Shown here piece after piece: positions 38,484 to 49,817 of a stretch of DNA of 64,000 nucleotides. Position 1 is the stretch's first letter. Every line of letters starts with the position of its first letter. Origin of the DNA: Eremomyces bilateralis CBS 781.70 (Eukaryota > Ascomycota > Dothideomycetes > Eremomycetales > Eremomycetaceae); the NCBI RefSeq assembly GCF_010015585.1, contig NW_022985107.1, forward strand, positions 52,576-116,575, given 5' to 3'. A program made the position numbers and the translations under genes. Below the pieces are notes generated by a model. It had not been told where the DNA came from, ran no database searches, and saw nothing but the letters and a program-made list of their open reading frames with translations.

Positions 38484-38514
38484 CACGAAATGATGTTGAG
38501 TCGACAAGACGCGT
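38484..38514. promoter_or_regulatory. SCB- and MCB-like sites upstream of MCM3
   Basis: CACGAAA (SCB consensus, bound by Swi4 in yeast) at 38484-38490 and ACGCGT (MCB) at 38509-38514 lie within 31 bp, 235-265 bp upstream of the MCM3 start codon. A second AACGCG word follows at 38520. MCM genes are G1/S-regulated in yeasts; binding here is inferred. Confidence 0.45.
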
Positions 38515-39840
38515 CAAGAAACGCGCTAATCCGATCGGGAATGGTACCGTACCAGAGCATTGCTTACATAGTACGTAAGTAATACCTAATCCGATGCGGT
38601 TGGAGCTACCAATTCATCCTTCATACCTCATACCTCATGCAGTCATGCTTCATACTTCATACTCACTCACTCGCTCATCATAGTGGACGGGAGGTCCTTT
38701 CGAGTTTCTATACCGCAAGATGGGGACAGTATTCGCGCTAAAGATGCAGAAATTGATCCAATCCGCTCAAAATCTATCAGAATCGCTCTTCCTTCGGTAC
38801 GCGAGAGTGAGATTCAACTACGGAGTACTTCGGTTTGGTTCGGATCCATAATTCCATATTTCCATTGCTCTACGATTGTCACCAGATACGTCTTGGTAAA
38901 ATCGTTCTGGAAAAGTTTGGACCGCTGCCCACTCTCGATCCTATGTAAAAGACTACAGGTACGTCGTGCTCAAATGGTTGGGGGTCAGGTGATTTGGTGA
39001 CAGCAGCAAAGTTGTTGTATTGTGTGAGTTGTGTGTTCTATGTGAATGCCCGTTCCCTGGCCCTGCAGATATACGAGACTCATGGCAAGATTATTAATGC
39101 AGTTTGTAGCCTCAGGCCCCTGGATCTAATTCTTTGGCCTGCGACAGCGGGTTTGGGACGGATATTTGCGTTTTTGGAAAGTTTCAATCACGCTAATTTC
39201 ATATGATAGCTTCGGGGAATCGAGGGCTAATGCCTTGGCGACAGGTCGAAACAAAGTTTTAGGCTGCGCTTCGGCGGAAGCCAATTTCGCTATTAGTGAC
39301 TGTACCCACGCCGAGGCCATGCGGAGATGGGGTCGGAGATCACATGCTATGTCTGCCTCCTTTCATATCCATATATGTTCCTGGGAATGTTATCTGCGCC
39401 TTAACGTGTATATGATTTCTTTGGGTCTGCAGGTTCCACCGGTCCGTTGGAAACAGACGGAAAAACAGTAGTAGGGGCCTGAGTCTTTGGGTTCAAAGAT
39501 CTGATCGTTCTGTCAAGTCCTTTCACGTCTATGCCGTTGCCAATCAATCACTCTCTATCCATGGTTCTATCCGAGAGGCCTTCATTGTGAAAGACCACAA
39601 TAATGGCTCTCCCTTAGTTTCTGCAACAAATGGCGGACACAAACGACTCTGGAGTGGTCCATTACCGCCTACGCAGGGCGAGATGGAACAGGCTAGGTCA
39701 ATCTCAAGGCTAGACGGGTAATATATCTCGCCATGATGAAAGCCGGCCGACCTCGTCAAGGTGTTGAAGCGCCCACGCGCGCGCAAAGTCATTACACGCC
39801 AAATCGAACGCGGTGGTGACCAATTCGGCGAGTGGACAGG
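38515..39840. other. Intergenic region holding one copy of a dispersed repeat
   Basis: AT-rich spacer upstream of MCM3 and before a candidate gene at 39.8 kb. Apart from the repeat at 38966-39147 no structure is recognised; ATACCTCATACCTCATGC-like direct words near 38620-38660 form a small imperfect repeat. Confidence 0.45.
38966..39147 (+). repeat. Dispersed repeat, copy 1
   Basis: Shares most bases with 61184-61387, with a well kept core of about 50 bp: GCAGATATACGAGACTCATG followed by GCAAGATTATTAATGCAGTT and TGTAGCC. It also shares GTTGTTGTATTGTGTGAGTT-like and TTGGCCTGCGACA stretches. No coding capacity or terminal repeats are recognised. Confidence 0.75.
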
Positions 39841-40615
39841 ATGTTGGCTCGTCCGATCCGCGCTAAGGATCTGGTGGATCGACTGAAACGTTATCCGAAC
39901 GTGCGAGAATTCTCGAACGCCCGGCTCCAACAAATCGCGGCGACCAAGGATGACGCGTCTGTACCGGAGTTCATGGCCACACATAAACAATCCTTTGATT
40001 TGCATCGGGTGGCTTTCCTTGCCTACCATGGTCGGCTTCCAGCGGGCAAGCGCGGAGTGAGCCACGTGTGCCAATGGATCGTGCTTCGCCGTTGAGTACT
40101 TACTCGACAAAGACCATGCGACGAACTTGGGTCGGATCCCGTGCGCCGGCATCGTCTACTGCCTAAATCACAAAAAGCTGCACCTTGTATTTGCGAGTTG
40201 CCATCACAAGTTCTTTGTCGGAAGCGGCACGACGATGTCCACTGATGCCTCACGGCGCAATCAGGTGTGGCCGGACCATTGGAACCAGGAGACGACCAGC
40301 AAACGTGGCTGCGGAGGGTGGAGGCGGATAACGTTCGACCCGACACCTCGACGATGGGGGACCGGCTAGCCCAGGCTTCTCGACGCAATCCGATGGAATG
40401 AATCCCTCGAGCTCGCCTGGGATCACGACATCTACGGGGAGTCTGGTGATACCATGGACATCGAAGGTGGCATCCTCGAAGTGGCCGCCATCGAATCGGT
40501 CGTGGAGTGGGACCTGCCCGGGGAGAGCTCAAGCTGCGATGATACCGACGAGCATTCGACGTCGACTGGAGATCGGGCGGACGAGGACGCGGACATGAAG
40601 ATGGATGAGCCGTGA
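39841..40615 (+). CDS. Candidate spliced gene of unknown function
   Basis: Three + strand frames in GC-richer DNA read like protein. Frame 1 (39841-40030) has an ATG right after an in-frame stop region and contains LVDRLKRYPNVREFSNARLQ and VAFLAYHG. Frame 2 (about 40090-40369) contains EYLLDKDHATNLGRIPCAG and KLHLVFASCHHKFFVGSGTT. Frame 3 (about 40381-40615) contains LLDAIRWNESLELAWDHDIY and ends in a very acidic tail (ADEDADMKMDEP) at a stop at 40613-40615. At least two introns or frameshifts would be needed and I could not fix them. No family is recognised. Confidence 0.4.
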
Positions 40616-41245
40616 CCTGAAGGTGGTGGGGATCACGCGTGGAAGGACTACATGGGCTGCTTCGAGGCGGAGCGGCGTGGCTTTAGTTCCCACTCCACTC
40701 CGATCATCACCTGGGCTCCCTAAGGAATGAGGACTGGAATGGATTCTGTGGAGTTGGCAGTGCACACATCGAGATGGCATCTGACCACACTGCACAATCT
40801 GCCGTGATACCTGTCAGTGTACATACCGCAAGATCTTGAGACAATCTACCTAGACTGGAGGATCAGAATCCAACATAGTTAGCTCAAATTTATACACCTG
40901 TGAACGGATCAAATCAAATACCCATCCTGCGAAAGACCTTGCGGTATCTGATGAAGTACTTAAATCTCAGTCCTCGCTCCTCGGATGAGTCGGACACTCG
41001 GACAGCTGAGGCAGATCACCAGATCTCCAGATCACGTGATCTTATATCTCTGACTCATGCACGTGCATAGCCCATCAGGCACCATTGCCACCATATCAGC
41101 GCCTCAGGCCACAATCCTCCGGAACATCGATTTTCCCGCGGCACAACCTCTCTCCCACTGGCAATTTCTTTACATCACCGCCGCATCCAACCCTACCGAA
41201 CTGTATCGTCAAGAACCTCGCAACGCCGAAAGATCCACGATCAAG
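40616..41245. other. Promoter region of the ubiquitin-L40 gene
   Basis: No gene recognised. ACGTGATC/AGATCACGTGATCT-type palindromic words occur around 41022-41042 (GATCACGTGATC contains an E-box CACGTG). Confidence 0.5.
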
Positions 41246-41903
<658 letters not shown>

Positions 41904-42263
41904 TCGGGTTCGGTGGAGGGCGATGTGTGCCGACATGGGCATATCCGGCCGCATCTCGAACGAGTTTTCCCATCGATATGTGGCGGGATCTCTGCCCTTG
42001 ACGACGCAAGAAACGGGGAACTGTGGCATACTCATCAGGCGCTTCTGAGGTTCGGAATTGTATTTTCCATTCAATGCAGACGATTATGAATATCCAATTT
42101 GCACCATGCACGTCCAACCCATCCATGTCTCGCCGGATACGCCGCCTCCTCGCAAGTGACACCCTGATTGAACCATCCACGCGTCGCTAGATCCGCCACA
42201 CATGCAATCACAGCAGTCTTTCACCACAATCCTTTGCAGCGCCTGTAAAACGTAGAATTCGAC
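41904..42263. other. Short spacer between convergent genes
   Basis: About 360 bp separating the 3' ends of the ubiquitin-L40 gene (+) and the L1-domain gene (-), probably both 3' UTRs. Nothing else is seen. Confidence 0.5.
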
Positions 42264-43520
42264 TCATGCCAACAACCCATCCATCGCTTTCTGCCTCTGG
42301 TCCTGCAGTTTCGATTTCTGCAGCGACGAATCCTTGGCCGCAGCTTTCCCTTCACCCAGTTTGGCCTTCTTTCCCGAGCTCTCCGCCGCGTCTTGATGGC
42401 GGGATTTCCGCTTGCCCGATTCGGCCGGAACCGCATCGCCGGCCTCCACCACGTCATCATCCATCCACAGATCCTCGGACAGCCAGATCGGCAGGGCGGT
42501 GGTCTTCTGGCCCTTCAGATGGATCGACTTCACGTTCCTCCAGCCTCCCGGGATGATCCGCTCCGCTTTCTCCCCGCCCTCCAACATGCCCGCCAACAGC
42601 GCCTGCACGTTGGCCCGGATCTTCTCCACATCCCACGATGCAAACGCAACCCGCACCGAGGTGGTCGCCGCCGGGCTCAAATTGACCAGAGCGCTTTGCA
42701 GGGCCTTTTGAATTTCCTTCCCGACCAACTCGGGGGAGCCAACCACGGTGGTCGACCGGTTCTCGGCCGCCTGCCTCTGCTTCTTCTCGCCCTTCAGTTG
42801 CGCGCGGCGGTCGCCGTGGGCCGCGTTTCCCTGGAGGCTCACGGGAATGGGCCGCTTGGCCGTGGACTGGTAGAAGGTCTTGCCCAGAACATGGGGGAGG
42901 TAGGTGATGATGCGATCATCGGCCAGGAAATGGGTGTGTTCGGCCAACAATTGCCGACGTGACTCGAACGACTGGTACTTCTTCTTCAGTTTCGTGATGC
43001 CAATCACTCGTTTGACGAGCGGACGAAGCTGCTCCGGGAAGTTGGCGTGAGCAATGACGTCCTTGTACGATCGCTGCGGGTCCACCGTGATGAGACAGAT
43101 ATTGGTCCCTTCGGAAACTTGAGGAGCATGCGGGAGAGGCCTAGGGAGCATTAGCCGGGTCACCGCACCAAAAATGGTGACAATCGACGTACAATTTGAA
43201 CGGCTTCAGGCGCTTCTTGTCCGAGATGAACTTCTTCGTCGCGAGGATCAGCCATATGGCGTCCGACGCGGCATCTGTGGTGGTGGAAGTTTCTTCATCC
43301 GCGAGCAAGTCCACCGCGGTGGACGACTTCGCTTGGGATTCGCGAGAGGTCTGAATGTGTTTCACCAGCGCCTTGGTTGCACGTAGGATCTACCGATGGG
43401 GTCAGAACCGCGAGAAAGCACGGGGTATGTCGTGAGGGTGCTTACTTGTTCCGGGTCAACTTGGTATGGCGACTTTGAGGGGTGCGGTGCCGCCACCGAG
43501 TCTTTGGACGGGACAGCCAT
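42264..43520 (-). CDS. Ribosomal L1-domain protein, Cic1/Utp30-like ribosome biogenesis factor
   Basis: Complement-strand exons 43446-43520, 43193-43389 and 42264-43140 (introns 56 and 52 bp) give 382 residues. After a short N terminus the protein runs ILRATKALVKHIQ and IWLILATKKFISDKKRLKPF, then HAPQVSEGTNICLITVDPQR. It continues with LRPLVKRVIGITKLKKKYQS, RRQLLAEHTHFLADDRIITY and LPHVLGKTFY. This is the eukaryotic L1-like fold of Cic1/Nsa3, Utp30 and human RSL1D1. The C terminus is Lys/Ala/Ser-rich and basic, as in nucleolar members. The role is in pre-ribosome assembly (60S for Cic1, SSU processome for Utp30); the sequence alone does not separate them, and the length is closer to Cic1. It is divergent from the Tos4-like gene. 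Confidence 0.8.
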
Positions 43521-44486
43521 GGTGGATAGGACTGGGCGGGAGTTTTCTCTCTACGGTCGGCAATATATGCAGAGGCTTACAACCAGCGGGCACCGAACAG
43601 TCGTGCGTGTCGGGAGTGGAATGGAATTGGGAGGAGCATGTGCAGAAGTTCGATGAGGAAAACCTCCCACTCCACTCGTTGCAGGGACTTCGAGGGAAAA
43701 ATTGGCGCCACAATCGCGAAATCTTGGCAGTGGCAGAGGTGTGGCTGGTGATTTACACGTGACACTCATTTTCCCCCCGTCCCCTCTCACCAGCTCCACC
43801 TCACCACCACCAGCACCACCAGCACCACCACTTCACCAGCCACTCCCACGCGCAGTGCATCTTCTAGCCTTGATGCCTCAGGCCACCATCCTCGACGCGT
43901 CGAGTCTCTCCACCTGCAACTTCCCCCCACCAGCATTCGGGTCCTTTCATGTTATTGATTTCTTGTTTCTTCACGCGGGTTGTTGCTTGGTAAATCCTGC
44001 AATTGGACTCGACTTCCAGTGTTCGATTCCCCTTCCTTTCCCCTCCAATCCTTTGGTAAAAAAGCGTGGCGTGGTGCCTCGGACGAGAAGCTTTGGCCGC
44101 AGTTACACGCGCTCTCGCTCCGACACGCTCACACGCTCCAACTTAGACACGCCCACATATTATACACGCCTCTACACGCCCAATACACGTCTCGCGCTTC
44201 CTGGCCCTCCCTTGACCTTGGCCCACCACCGTCCATCCATTTTTACCTTCGAAACACTTGCTTCTCTCCTTCTTTGTCTCGCTTCGCTTCTTTAACACTG
44301 TCTGCGTGCTTGGTCGGTTCATCGGTATCCCACTGCCCTCCTGTACCATTGCACGTCGCCCTTGACCGAATCGTGTCGATTCTGGGTTCACTGCAGCGCG
44401 TCTTCCTCGGAAATGTCGACGGTCCTGTCCTAGGATCAACCGAACATAATTGCCCTCGCCGGTGCTGAGCACGCCACGGATATCAA
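43521..44486. other. Divergent promoter region with long pyrimidine-rich leader
   Basis: About 1 kb between the L1-domain gene and the FHA gene. It has a short CACCACCAG microsatellite-like run near 43800-43835, an ACGCGT palindrome at 43895 and strongly pyrimidine-biased + strand DNA from 44080 to 44480 of the kind seen in fungal 5' leaders. A 197-codon ORF here is compositionally biased (His/Leu/Pro/Ser) and not believed. Confidence 0.5.
43893..43902. promoter_or_regulatory. MCB-type site (CGACGCGTCG) upstream of the Tos4-like gene
   Basis: A palindrome CGACGCGTCG with ACGCGT at 43895-43900 lies about 590 bp before the start codon at 44487. TOS4 and PLM2 are G1/S (SBF/MBF) targets in budding yeast, so a link is plausible but the distance is large. 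Confidence 0.35.
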
Positions 44487-46105
44487 ATGGATCTCTCATC
44501 GCCATGGCCGGAAGATGCTGATCCGCGTTCCAGCGCGTCGGAGCAGCTGTCCAAACCTCCCTCTCTCCTTCCGGCCTTCGAGCCGTTCTCCTCCTCTCCA
44601 CCGCACCGTCCATCCCTCAAGCGAAAGCTGGATGGCTCCCCCAACCAGTCCAAGGCCACGTCGAGGTTCTATCCCACCCCCATCCCAACCTCGTCCACCG
44701 GAATCCTCCCCTCGTCCCCCGACCGTCCCGCCCTGCAACGCACCGTCTCGACGCTCTCCGAACGTGCTCCGTTGAGCACCGTGCCCGACGTGAAACTCCC
44801 CGCCGACGGGCAACCCGTCCTGCTCGGACGGTCGAGCAACTCGTCCAACTTCCAGCTCTCGTCCAATCGCGTCATTTCCCGCGTCCACGTCCGGGTTCGA
44901 TATCGAAGCCCGACACCCTCCAAATCCTCGGGCGAGGTGACGATCGAATGTCTGGGGTGGAACGGAGTGAAGGTGCACTGCGGCGGACGCGCCGTGGATT
45001 TGAAGAAAGGAGAGGAGTTTTGCTCCGACGACCCATCCCAGGACATCCTCCTCGACGTGCATGACTCTCGCGTGTTTCTGTCGTGGCCCACGTCCGACCG
45101 CTCGAGGCCGGCATCCACCAGTTCGGACGAGTCCGCCTCCGATACGCCCTCGCCGTCCCAACGCCATCGACCCCAGACCATTCCGTCCAGCCCTCCTGCC
45201 GTGGATGACCTTCTCAAAAGCCGAAGTCGATCATCGCAACGGTCTTCCCATCACGAGACGTTTCGCATCTCGGACCTTTCCAGCCAACTGTCCGAGCATC
45301 AGAACGCAATCAAGGTCTACGAGGACCCGGACTCGGAGCAGCTCGATGGCCGTGCGGCCGAAAGCAATCTCGCCACTCCGACTCGGAGCCGTGAGCAGCG
45401 CCGATCATCGCAACCGAAGTTGGCCAAGTCCTTGGACGACTTGTCGGATCACAATGAAGAGAACGATCCGGTGGTTCACTCGTTTGGCCCCTTTGGGGAA
45501 AACATCCTCCCTCGGTTCGCGTCGTTCAATACCTCGCACAGCCCTCGGCAACCGTCGCAGACGCGGACGAAAACCCCGTTGAAACCTCCGTCGCAACCGG
45601 TGCATGGTTCTCCGTCACGATTTCATGTGTCTCCCATCAAGAACCATGTGGTCAATCAACTAGCCTTCTCGCGTTTGCATTCCGTCCCCTTGTCCACCAT
45701 CTTCGGCAATCTCCCGGACGAGCTGAAGAGGATCCGATCGTCGCGGGCGAAAGACGGCGCCAGCACCAGCGTCGGCCCGCCTGCCGATTCAGCTGGCGCG
45801 GCTCTAATGTCCACGAACGGAGACTTCACCCCATCGCAGCTTCTCGCTCTTCTCAACGGCATCCCGAGTGTCGGGGAGATCCCGCGGGAGGGCAAAGATG
45901 CCGCCGGGAAGCCGCTGGAAACCGAATTCTACTACGTCCCGGAGCTAGACGACAACGATACGAGGCGGGATGCCGTGCTGGGAAGTCGTGGGGGTACGGG
46001 ACTGCGATCGGTTCGCCGGACGCACAAGGTACTACCTCTGTCCAATATCCGAGATACCTCGCTGACTGAATATAGCAATACTACTGGAAGAAGCCGCGTC
46101 ACTAA
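44487..46105 (+). CDS. FHA-domain protein, Tos4/Plm2-like
   Basis: Exons 44487-46028 and 46076-46105 with a 47-bp intron; 523 residues. The final exon adds QYYWKKPRH after RRTHK, a conserved end in fungal relatives that would be lost by read-through into the intron. The FHA domain is at about 100-205, with PVLLGRSSNSSNFQLSSNRV followed by ISRVHVRVRY: the G-R-S, N, and S-R-x-H residues that bind phosphothreonine are present. The rest is long, Ser/Pro-rich and disordered, with a second conserved block near 390-470 (VVNQLAFSRLHSVPLSTIFG and TPSQLLALLNGIPSVGEI). Tos4/Plm2 are nuclear proteins that bind promoters and histone deacetylases and modulate transcription in the DNA-replication checkpoint. 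Confidence 0.77.
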
Positions 46106-46429
46106 AATAGTACTCTCCTTTCGGACTGGCGGTGCACTGGACTAAATTATAGCGGCGCATACCAATGTTTAAGCGACCACCAGCGATTCAACTGCATGGA
46201 TCCGGCGTTTTGTTGGACATGATCGGTCTCCCCAAGCTATGATTCCACTAGATGAGAGGGTATCCCGATCTTTTTGAACGTGTGGCGATCAAGCGTCTTT
46301 TTCATGTGTTGGGACCTTTCCGTAACGATAGTCAACGGTTATGGACGGAATGTCAGCACCGAGTTTCGACTTCACTTCATGTGTATATTTAAGCATTCCG
46401 CAATAAAACAAGCTGGGGAGAAGCCAATT
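46106..46429. other. Short spacer between convergent genes
   Basis: About 320 bp between the stop codons of the FHA gene and the thioesterase gene. Nothing recognisable beyond probable 3' UTRs. Confidence 0.5.
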
Positions 46430-47413
46430 TTACAGCTCCCAATCATGGAAAGCGACCGTGTCAGCCTCTGCCGAGCGCAAATTGATGGGACCGAAGTACT
46501 CTTTAAAGGCCGGTTCCAAGATGTCGTCGCTCAGATGCATGTGCTCACCAGGAACGGTCCGAAAGACAATTCCTCCCCTCTGGTCCACTGCCTTCAAGCC
46601 CAGCCAATCGTCGCGGTATATATCCCTCTCAACGAGGGGAGTCACATCGCCAGTGGCACGGTTGACCTCCGCAAACCACGCGCTCTGCTTCGGGATGATC
46701 ACCGTATCGTCCTCGAACATGTACATGATGAAACGACGCAGGCCAGCGAGATTCCGCGCATACCCCTTATTCTTCGTGTCCCGCTCGTTGTTGATATCGG
46801 CGAGGAAGTTGGACCGGTCCAGGTACTCGGACGAGGGCTTTCCGGTTTCGTCGTCGAAGTTCCGATAGTACTGCGCCGGGACGACGCGACCTTGAACCCA
46901 TCCGGCCCAAACATTAGACCGGAACAGCGCGATGGCACCCTCGCACAACCAGTCCCCCGATTTGCACGGTCGAACGTCGACGATGCCGTTGTGCGGGCTG
47001 CCAAAGGTCACGAGGTTGGCGATCCGAGGGCCGCAGCGCTCGGCCAATCCCCGCAGGAAGACTCCGCCTTGTGAGAATCCGAGCGCATTGACGACCGGGG
47101 CGGACGAGATGTTGGGGTGCTGGGAGAGGTCGTCGCAGACTTGCTGAACCTGGACGTTCAGGTCGCCGTAGAAGGTCGCGGTTCGATCGGCCGACGCGTC
47201 CTCGCCGAGGCGAATGACATGGACATAGGTCGATGGATGAACTTCAGCGGCAAGTTTTGCGACGGACTGCAACCCTTCGCTGTCGAAGGTGTCGCCTAGG
47301 CCATGCCATACGATCAGAGGAGGCTGGTATGGCGGGTTCGGGGAGGCGACGACCAATGTCAAGCAAGCAAGCAGCGCGGAGATGGAAAGAAGGGCGTTCG
47401 CTGCGGTGAACAT
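46430..47413 (-). CDS. PPT1: Palmitoyl-protein thioesterase 1
   Basis: One exon, 327 residues, the usual size. Signal peptide MFTAANALLSISALLACLTL, then the alpha/beta-hydrolase start PPLIVWHGLGDTFDSEG. The nucleophile elbow is NALGFSQGGVFLRGLAERCG (Ser about 113). The family block VTFGSPHNGI and the catalytic His in the C-terminal TVPGEHMHLSDD region are present. Cys residues of the loop RPCKSGDWLCEG match the family disulphide. The enzyme removes S-linked palmitate from proteins in the vacuole/lysosome. The human homologue is mutated in infantile neuronal ceroid lipofuscinosis; S. pombe has it as part of a Pdf1 fusion. Confidence 0.93.
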   Translation of the reverse strand: MFTAANALLSISALLACLTLVVASPNPPYQPPLIVWHGLGDTFDSEGLQSVAKLAAEVHPSTYVHVIRLGEDASADRTATFYGDLNVQVQQVCDDLSQHPNISSAPVVNALGFSQGGVFLRGLAERCGPRIANLVTFGSPHNGIVDVRPCKSGDWLCEGAIALFRSNVWAGWVQGRVVPAQYYRNFDDETGKPSSEYLDRSNFLADINNERDTKNKGYARNLAGLRRFIMYMFEDDTVIIPKQSAWFAEVNRATGDVTPLVERDIYRDDWLGLKAVDQRGGIVFRTVPGEHMHLSDDILEPAFKEYFGPINLRSAEADTVAFHDWEL

Positions 47414-48249
47414 GTTGGCGACTGGGAACTAGCAAAGGGTTCAAACGCTCGACAGGAACGTCGAGAACATATGCGGGTGGTTTGGAATATGGTAGTCGAG
47501 TGTCAGGACATATTTAGATGAAGCCAGTTGCTACCCGAACATTCCATATACCGTATCGCATCAACGATATGTTGATAGAACTCAGAAGGGTCGGGCAATA
47601 GTCAACAAGTCGTAACTATGTAACTACGGATACTAATGTATGCATGAGGATGGCGCCAAGCACGATACCCACAATTTCGATGCCGGACCATACCATGTAC
47701 GGAGTAACGCTGTGTGCTACCGAAATGGCCTCCAAAAACGGAGGTTTCTGACACTGTTTTCTGCGGTTTTCCGCCTAGGCGACACGCCCTCGTTTCGGGG
47801 AGCGCATCGATCCACCACCCCACGTGACCCTCAATCCAACCCCACGTGATATTGAGCCAAAAGAAGCGCTCTGATTGGTTGAATTGCTGCTGGCGTATTT
47901 GCGTTGATGCCCTGCTCTAGAAGGTCATTGCGCTAACTTGGGTTAAATTGGACGATTAATTTCCATTATTACTTGTGATGGATCAGAGGTCTATCGACCT
48001 GGATGCCTTGTGGCCTTGTGGCCCGTTCAGGTTTGCTCTGTAAACACCAGAACAGATAAACGCCTCGCACACCTTAGATAGATTCCTCCTTCATAGCAAC
48101 AATTCAATGTTTGCCTCACGATTGGAGATTCCCTACAGTGAGACCCTTACATCCTTCTATTATCAGGGGTGCTTCGGAGCGGAAATTCCTTTGATTTCAC
48201 CCCTTTGGCTCCGGCAAGCACGTAAGATGTAAGATATTTTTGCGAGCCT
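47414..48249. other. Intergenic region
   Basis: Promoter of the thioesterase gene and further spacer. CCCCACGTGA occurs twice (47817 and 47841 areas), each with the E-box CACGTG. No gene is recognised. Confidence 0.45.
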
Positions 48250-48507
48250 ATTTTCAGCCTCGACGCTAAGGGAGTCTTCGACTATACGATTACCCATGGC
48301 CGGACACCGCTGCCGTGGGCCGCGGATAATGGACACGGGGCCATGGTCAAGGTGCTACTCAAGATCAGGAAAGTTGACGTCTACTCAAAGGATGAGATCT
48401 ATGGCCAGACGCTGCTGTCGTGGGCCGCAGAGAATGGGCATGAGGCCGTCGCTCAACTACTCAGCGACGCTAAAAGAACTGAATTTCATTCGAAGGATTC
48501 ATTTTAG
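48250..48507 (+). pseudogene. Ankyrin-repeat protein relic
   Basis: A + strand frame without its own ATG reads HGRTPLPWAADNGHGAMVKV, then LLKIRKVDVYSKDEIYGQTL and LSWAAENGHEAVAQLLSDAK, and stops at 48505-48507. These are two consecutive ankyrin repeats (G-x-T-P-L-x-x-A-A-x-x-G-H, then V-x-x-L-L). No further repeats are found on either side, and no start or effector domain, so it is a truncated copy of an ankyrin gene of the kind abundant in fungal accessory DNA. A CAG acceptor just before 48259 could make it an exon, but no partner exon is seen. Confidence 0.72.
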
Positions 48508-48926
48508 AAACCCTGTGTCAGGGATTGAATCAAATGGATCGGGAGCTTTTTTTCGTCAACCGATTTAAAGAAGAGTCAAACTCAGCGACGCCTGAAGTTC
48601 AAGCATCTGTCCACCGTTCCTCTCTGTATGGCGAGTAATTTCTGGCATTCTCTTCGACTGGTTGCTAGGTCGGTACTTCACCGCATCTATGCACCGCTCT
48701 GGGTTGGGATGATAAAGGAACCGAATTATAGAGTGGATTGAGCGACTGACTATACGAACACAAAGCTCCGATCTTCTACAAGGGCCTGACCCACTTCCTA
48801 TGACCTTACCCCTCAAGGTCACATGCAGTACCTTGGGTAATTGGAAAAGTGAGTAGATGAAGGGTTAGACTGGGTATTCCAGGGCTCCAGGGTGTATCGC
48901 AAGTGAGAATAGGAAGTCTGCCATGC
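48508..48926. other. Spacer downstream of the ankyrin relic
   Basis: About 420 bp with no gene recognised; it precedes the 3' end of the ADC-like gene on the complement strand. Confidence 0.45.
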
Positions 48927-49817
48927 TCATGGTTTCCAGCGCGTCGCTTCCCCGATATCGACGGTCACGTTTTCCATCCAGACACCGAACGCCACGGGCT
49001 TCACGCTGGTGGGCCACCATTTCGTCGCCTCACGGTTTGCCTGGTCATCCGCAGGTGGATGAACCTCGACCCAAGCACCACGCGTACGACCGGTCGAGCT
49101 TCCAATACCGTACTCGGCCCAGGTATCCGTGCCAACAAGGTAGTCCGCTTCGCCACTGGGGATGGGAGGTTGGGTGAGCGATATGGAGACCGGGAGGTAT
49201 CGACTCGAAAAGGGTACGGCGGGAAAGCGCCGGAAGGGCTTTAGGGTCACGGAGAAGAACGACTCCGTTGCAGATTCCGATGGAGGAAACACTGCGACAT
49301 GCAAAGACTCCGGAGGTTTCGAGCCGGTCTTGGTCGCGGGAGCGGAGAAGGCGAAGCGGGCGAGATGTTTGGGGATATTCCAGTTGGTGCGACCTGGTCT
49401 CGTCAGCCATTCGCTCCTTAGCCCCAGCACGGCGCATACCATTGTATGTGGTCTCCTTCTGGTTCACATAGATGCGGGCGATCCTTCGTTTACTGCCGTG
49501 ACCCGGGACCTGGTAACTTCCAGGCACGATCATGAGCTCGTCGTATGGGCCTGGTGTAGCGTAAGCATCTGACCCAGTGTGGAAATGGACGTTGACTCAC
49601 CGACTGGAGTCTCGGTATATCGCACGATGAGGATAGCCCCCAAACCTCCCCGGTGTTTTCCTGATCGGGCTGGATCGGAGAATGCTTCGGAGGATGCTTC
49701 CAGAGGGTCATATATGCCATCTGGCAACGTCTTGGGTAATCGTACCATCAACAGATACGATTCGGATCGAAGCTTCCATGGCGCAGGTGCCGACGGAAAG
49801 GGAGTGATTTGAGCCAT
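48927..49817 (-). CDS. Acetoacetate-decarboxylase-like fold protein of unknown function
   Basis: Complement-strand exons 49601-49817, 49440-49550 and 48927-49393 (introns 50 and 46 bp) give 264 residues. The protein starts MAQITPFPSAPAPWKLRSES and contains GGLGAILIVRYTETPVGPYD then ELMIVPGSY (junction 1 falls inside VGPYDE). It continues with RIARIYVNQKETTYNGRTNW then NIPKHLARF (junction 2 falls at YNGR). The pattern V-R-Y-x-x-T-P-V-G-P-Y-D-E-L and I-Y-V-x-Q-x-x-x-x-Y-N-G-R-x-x-W-N-I-P-K-H is shared by a conserved fungal family related to the acetoacetate decarboxylase superfamily. I do not see the ADC catalytic lysine context with certainty, so no reaction is assigned. No signal peptide; probably cytosolic. 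Confidence 0.72.

Noticed and set aside
43702-44295. 197-codon ORF upstream of the FHA gene
   Set aside because: Composition follows the pyrimidine-rich leader and a CACCACCAG run; no domain.
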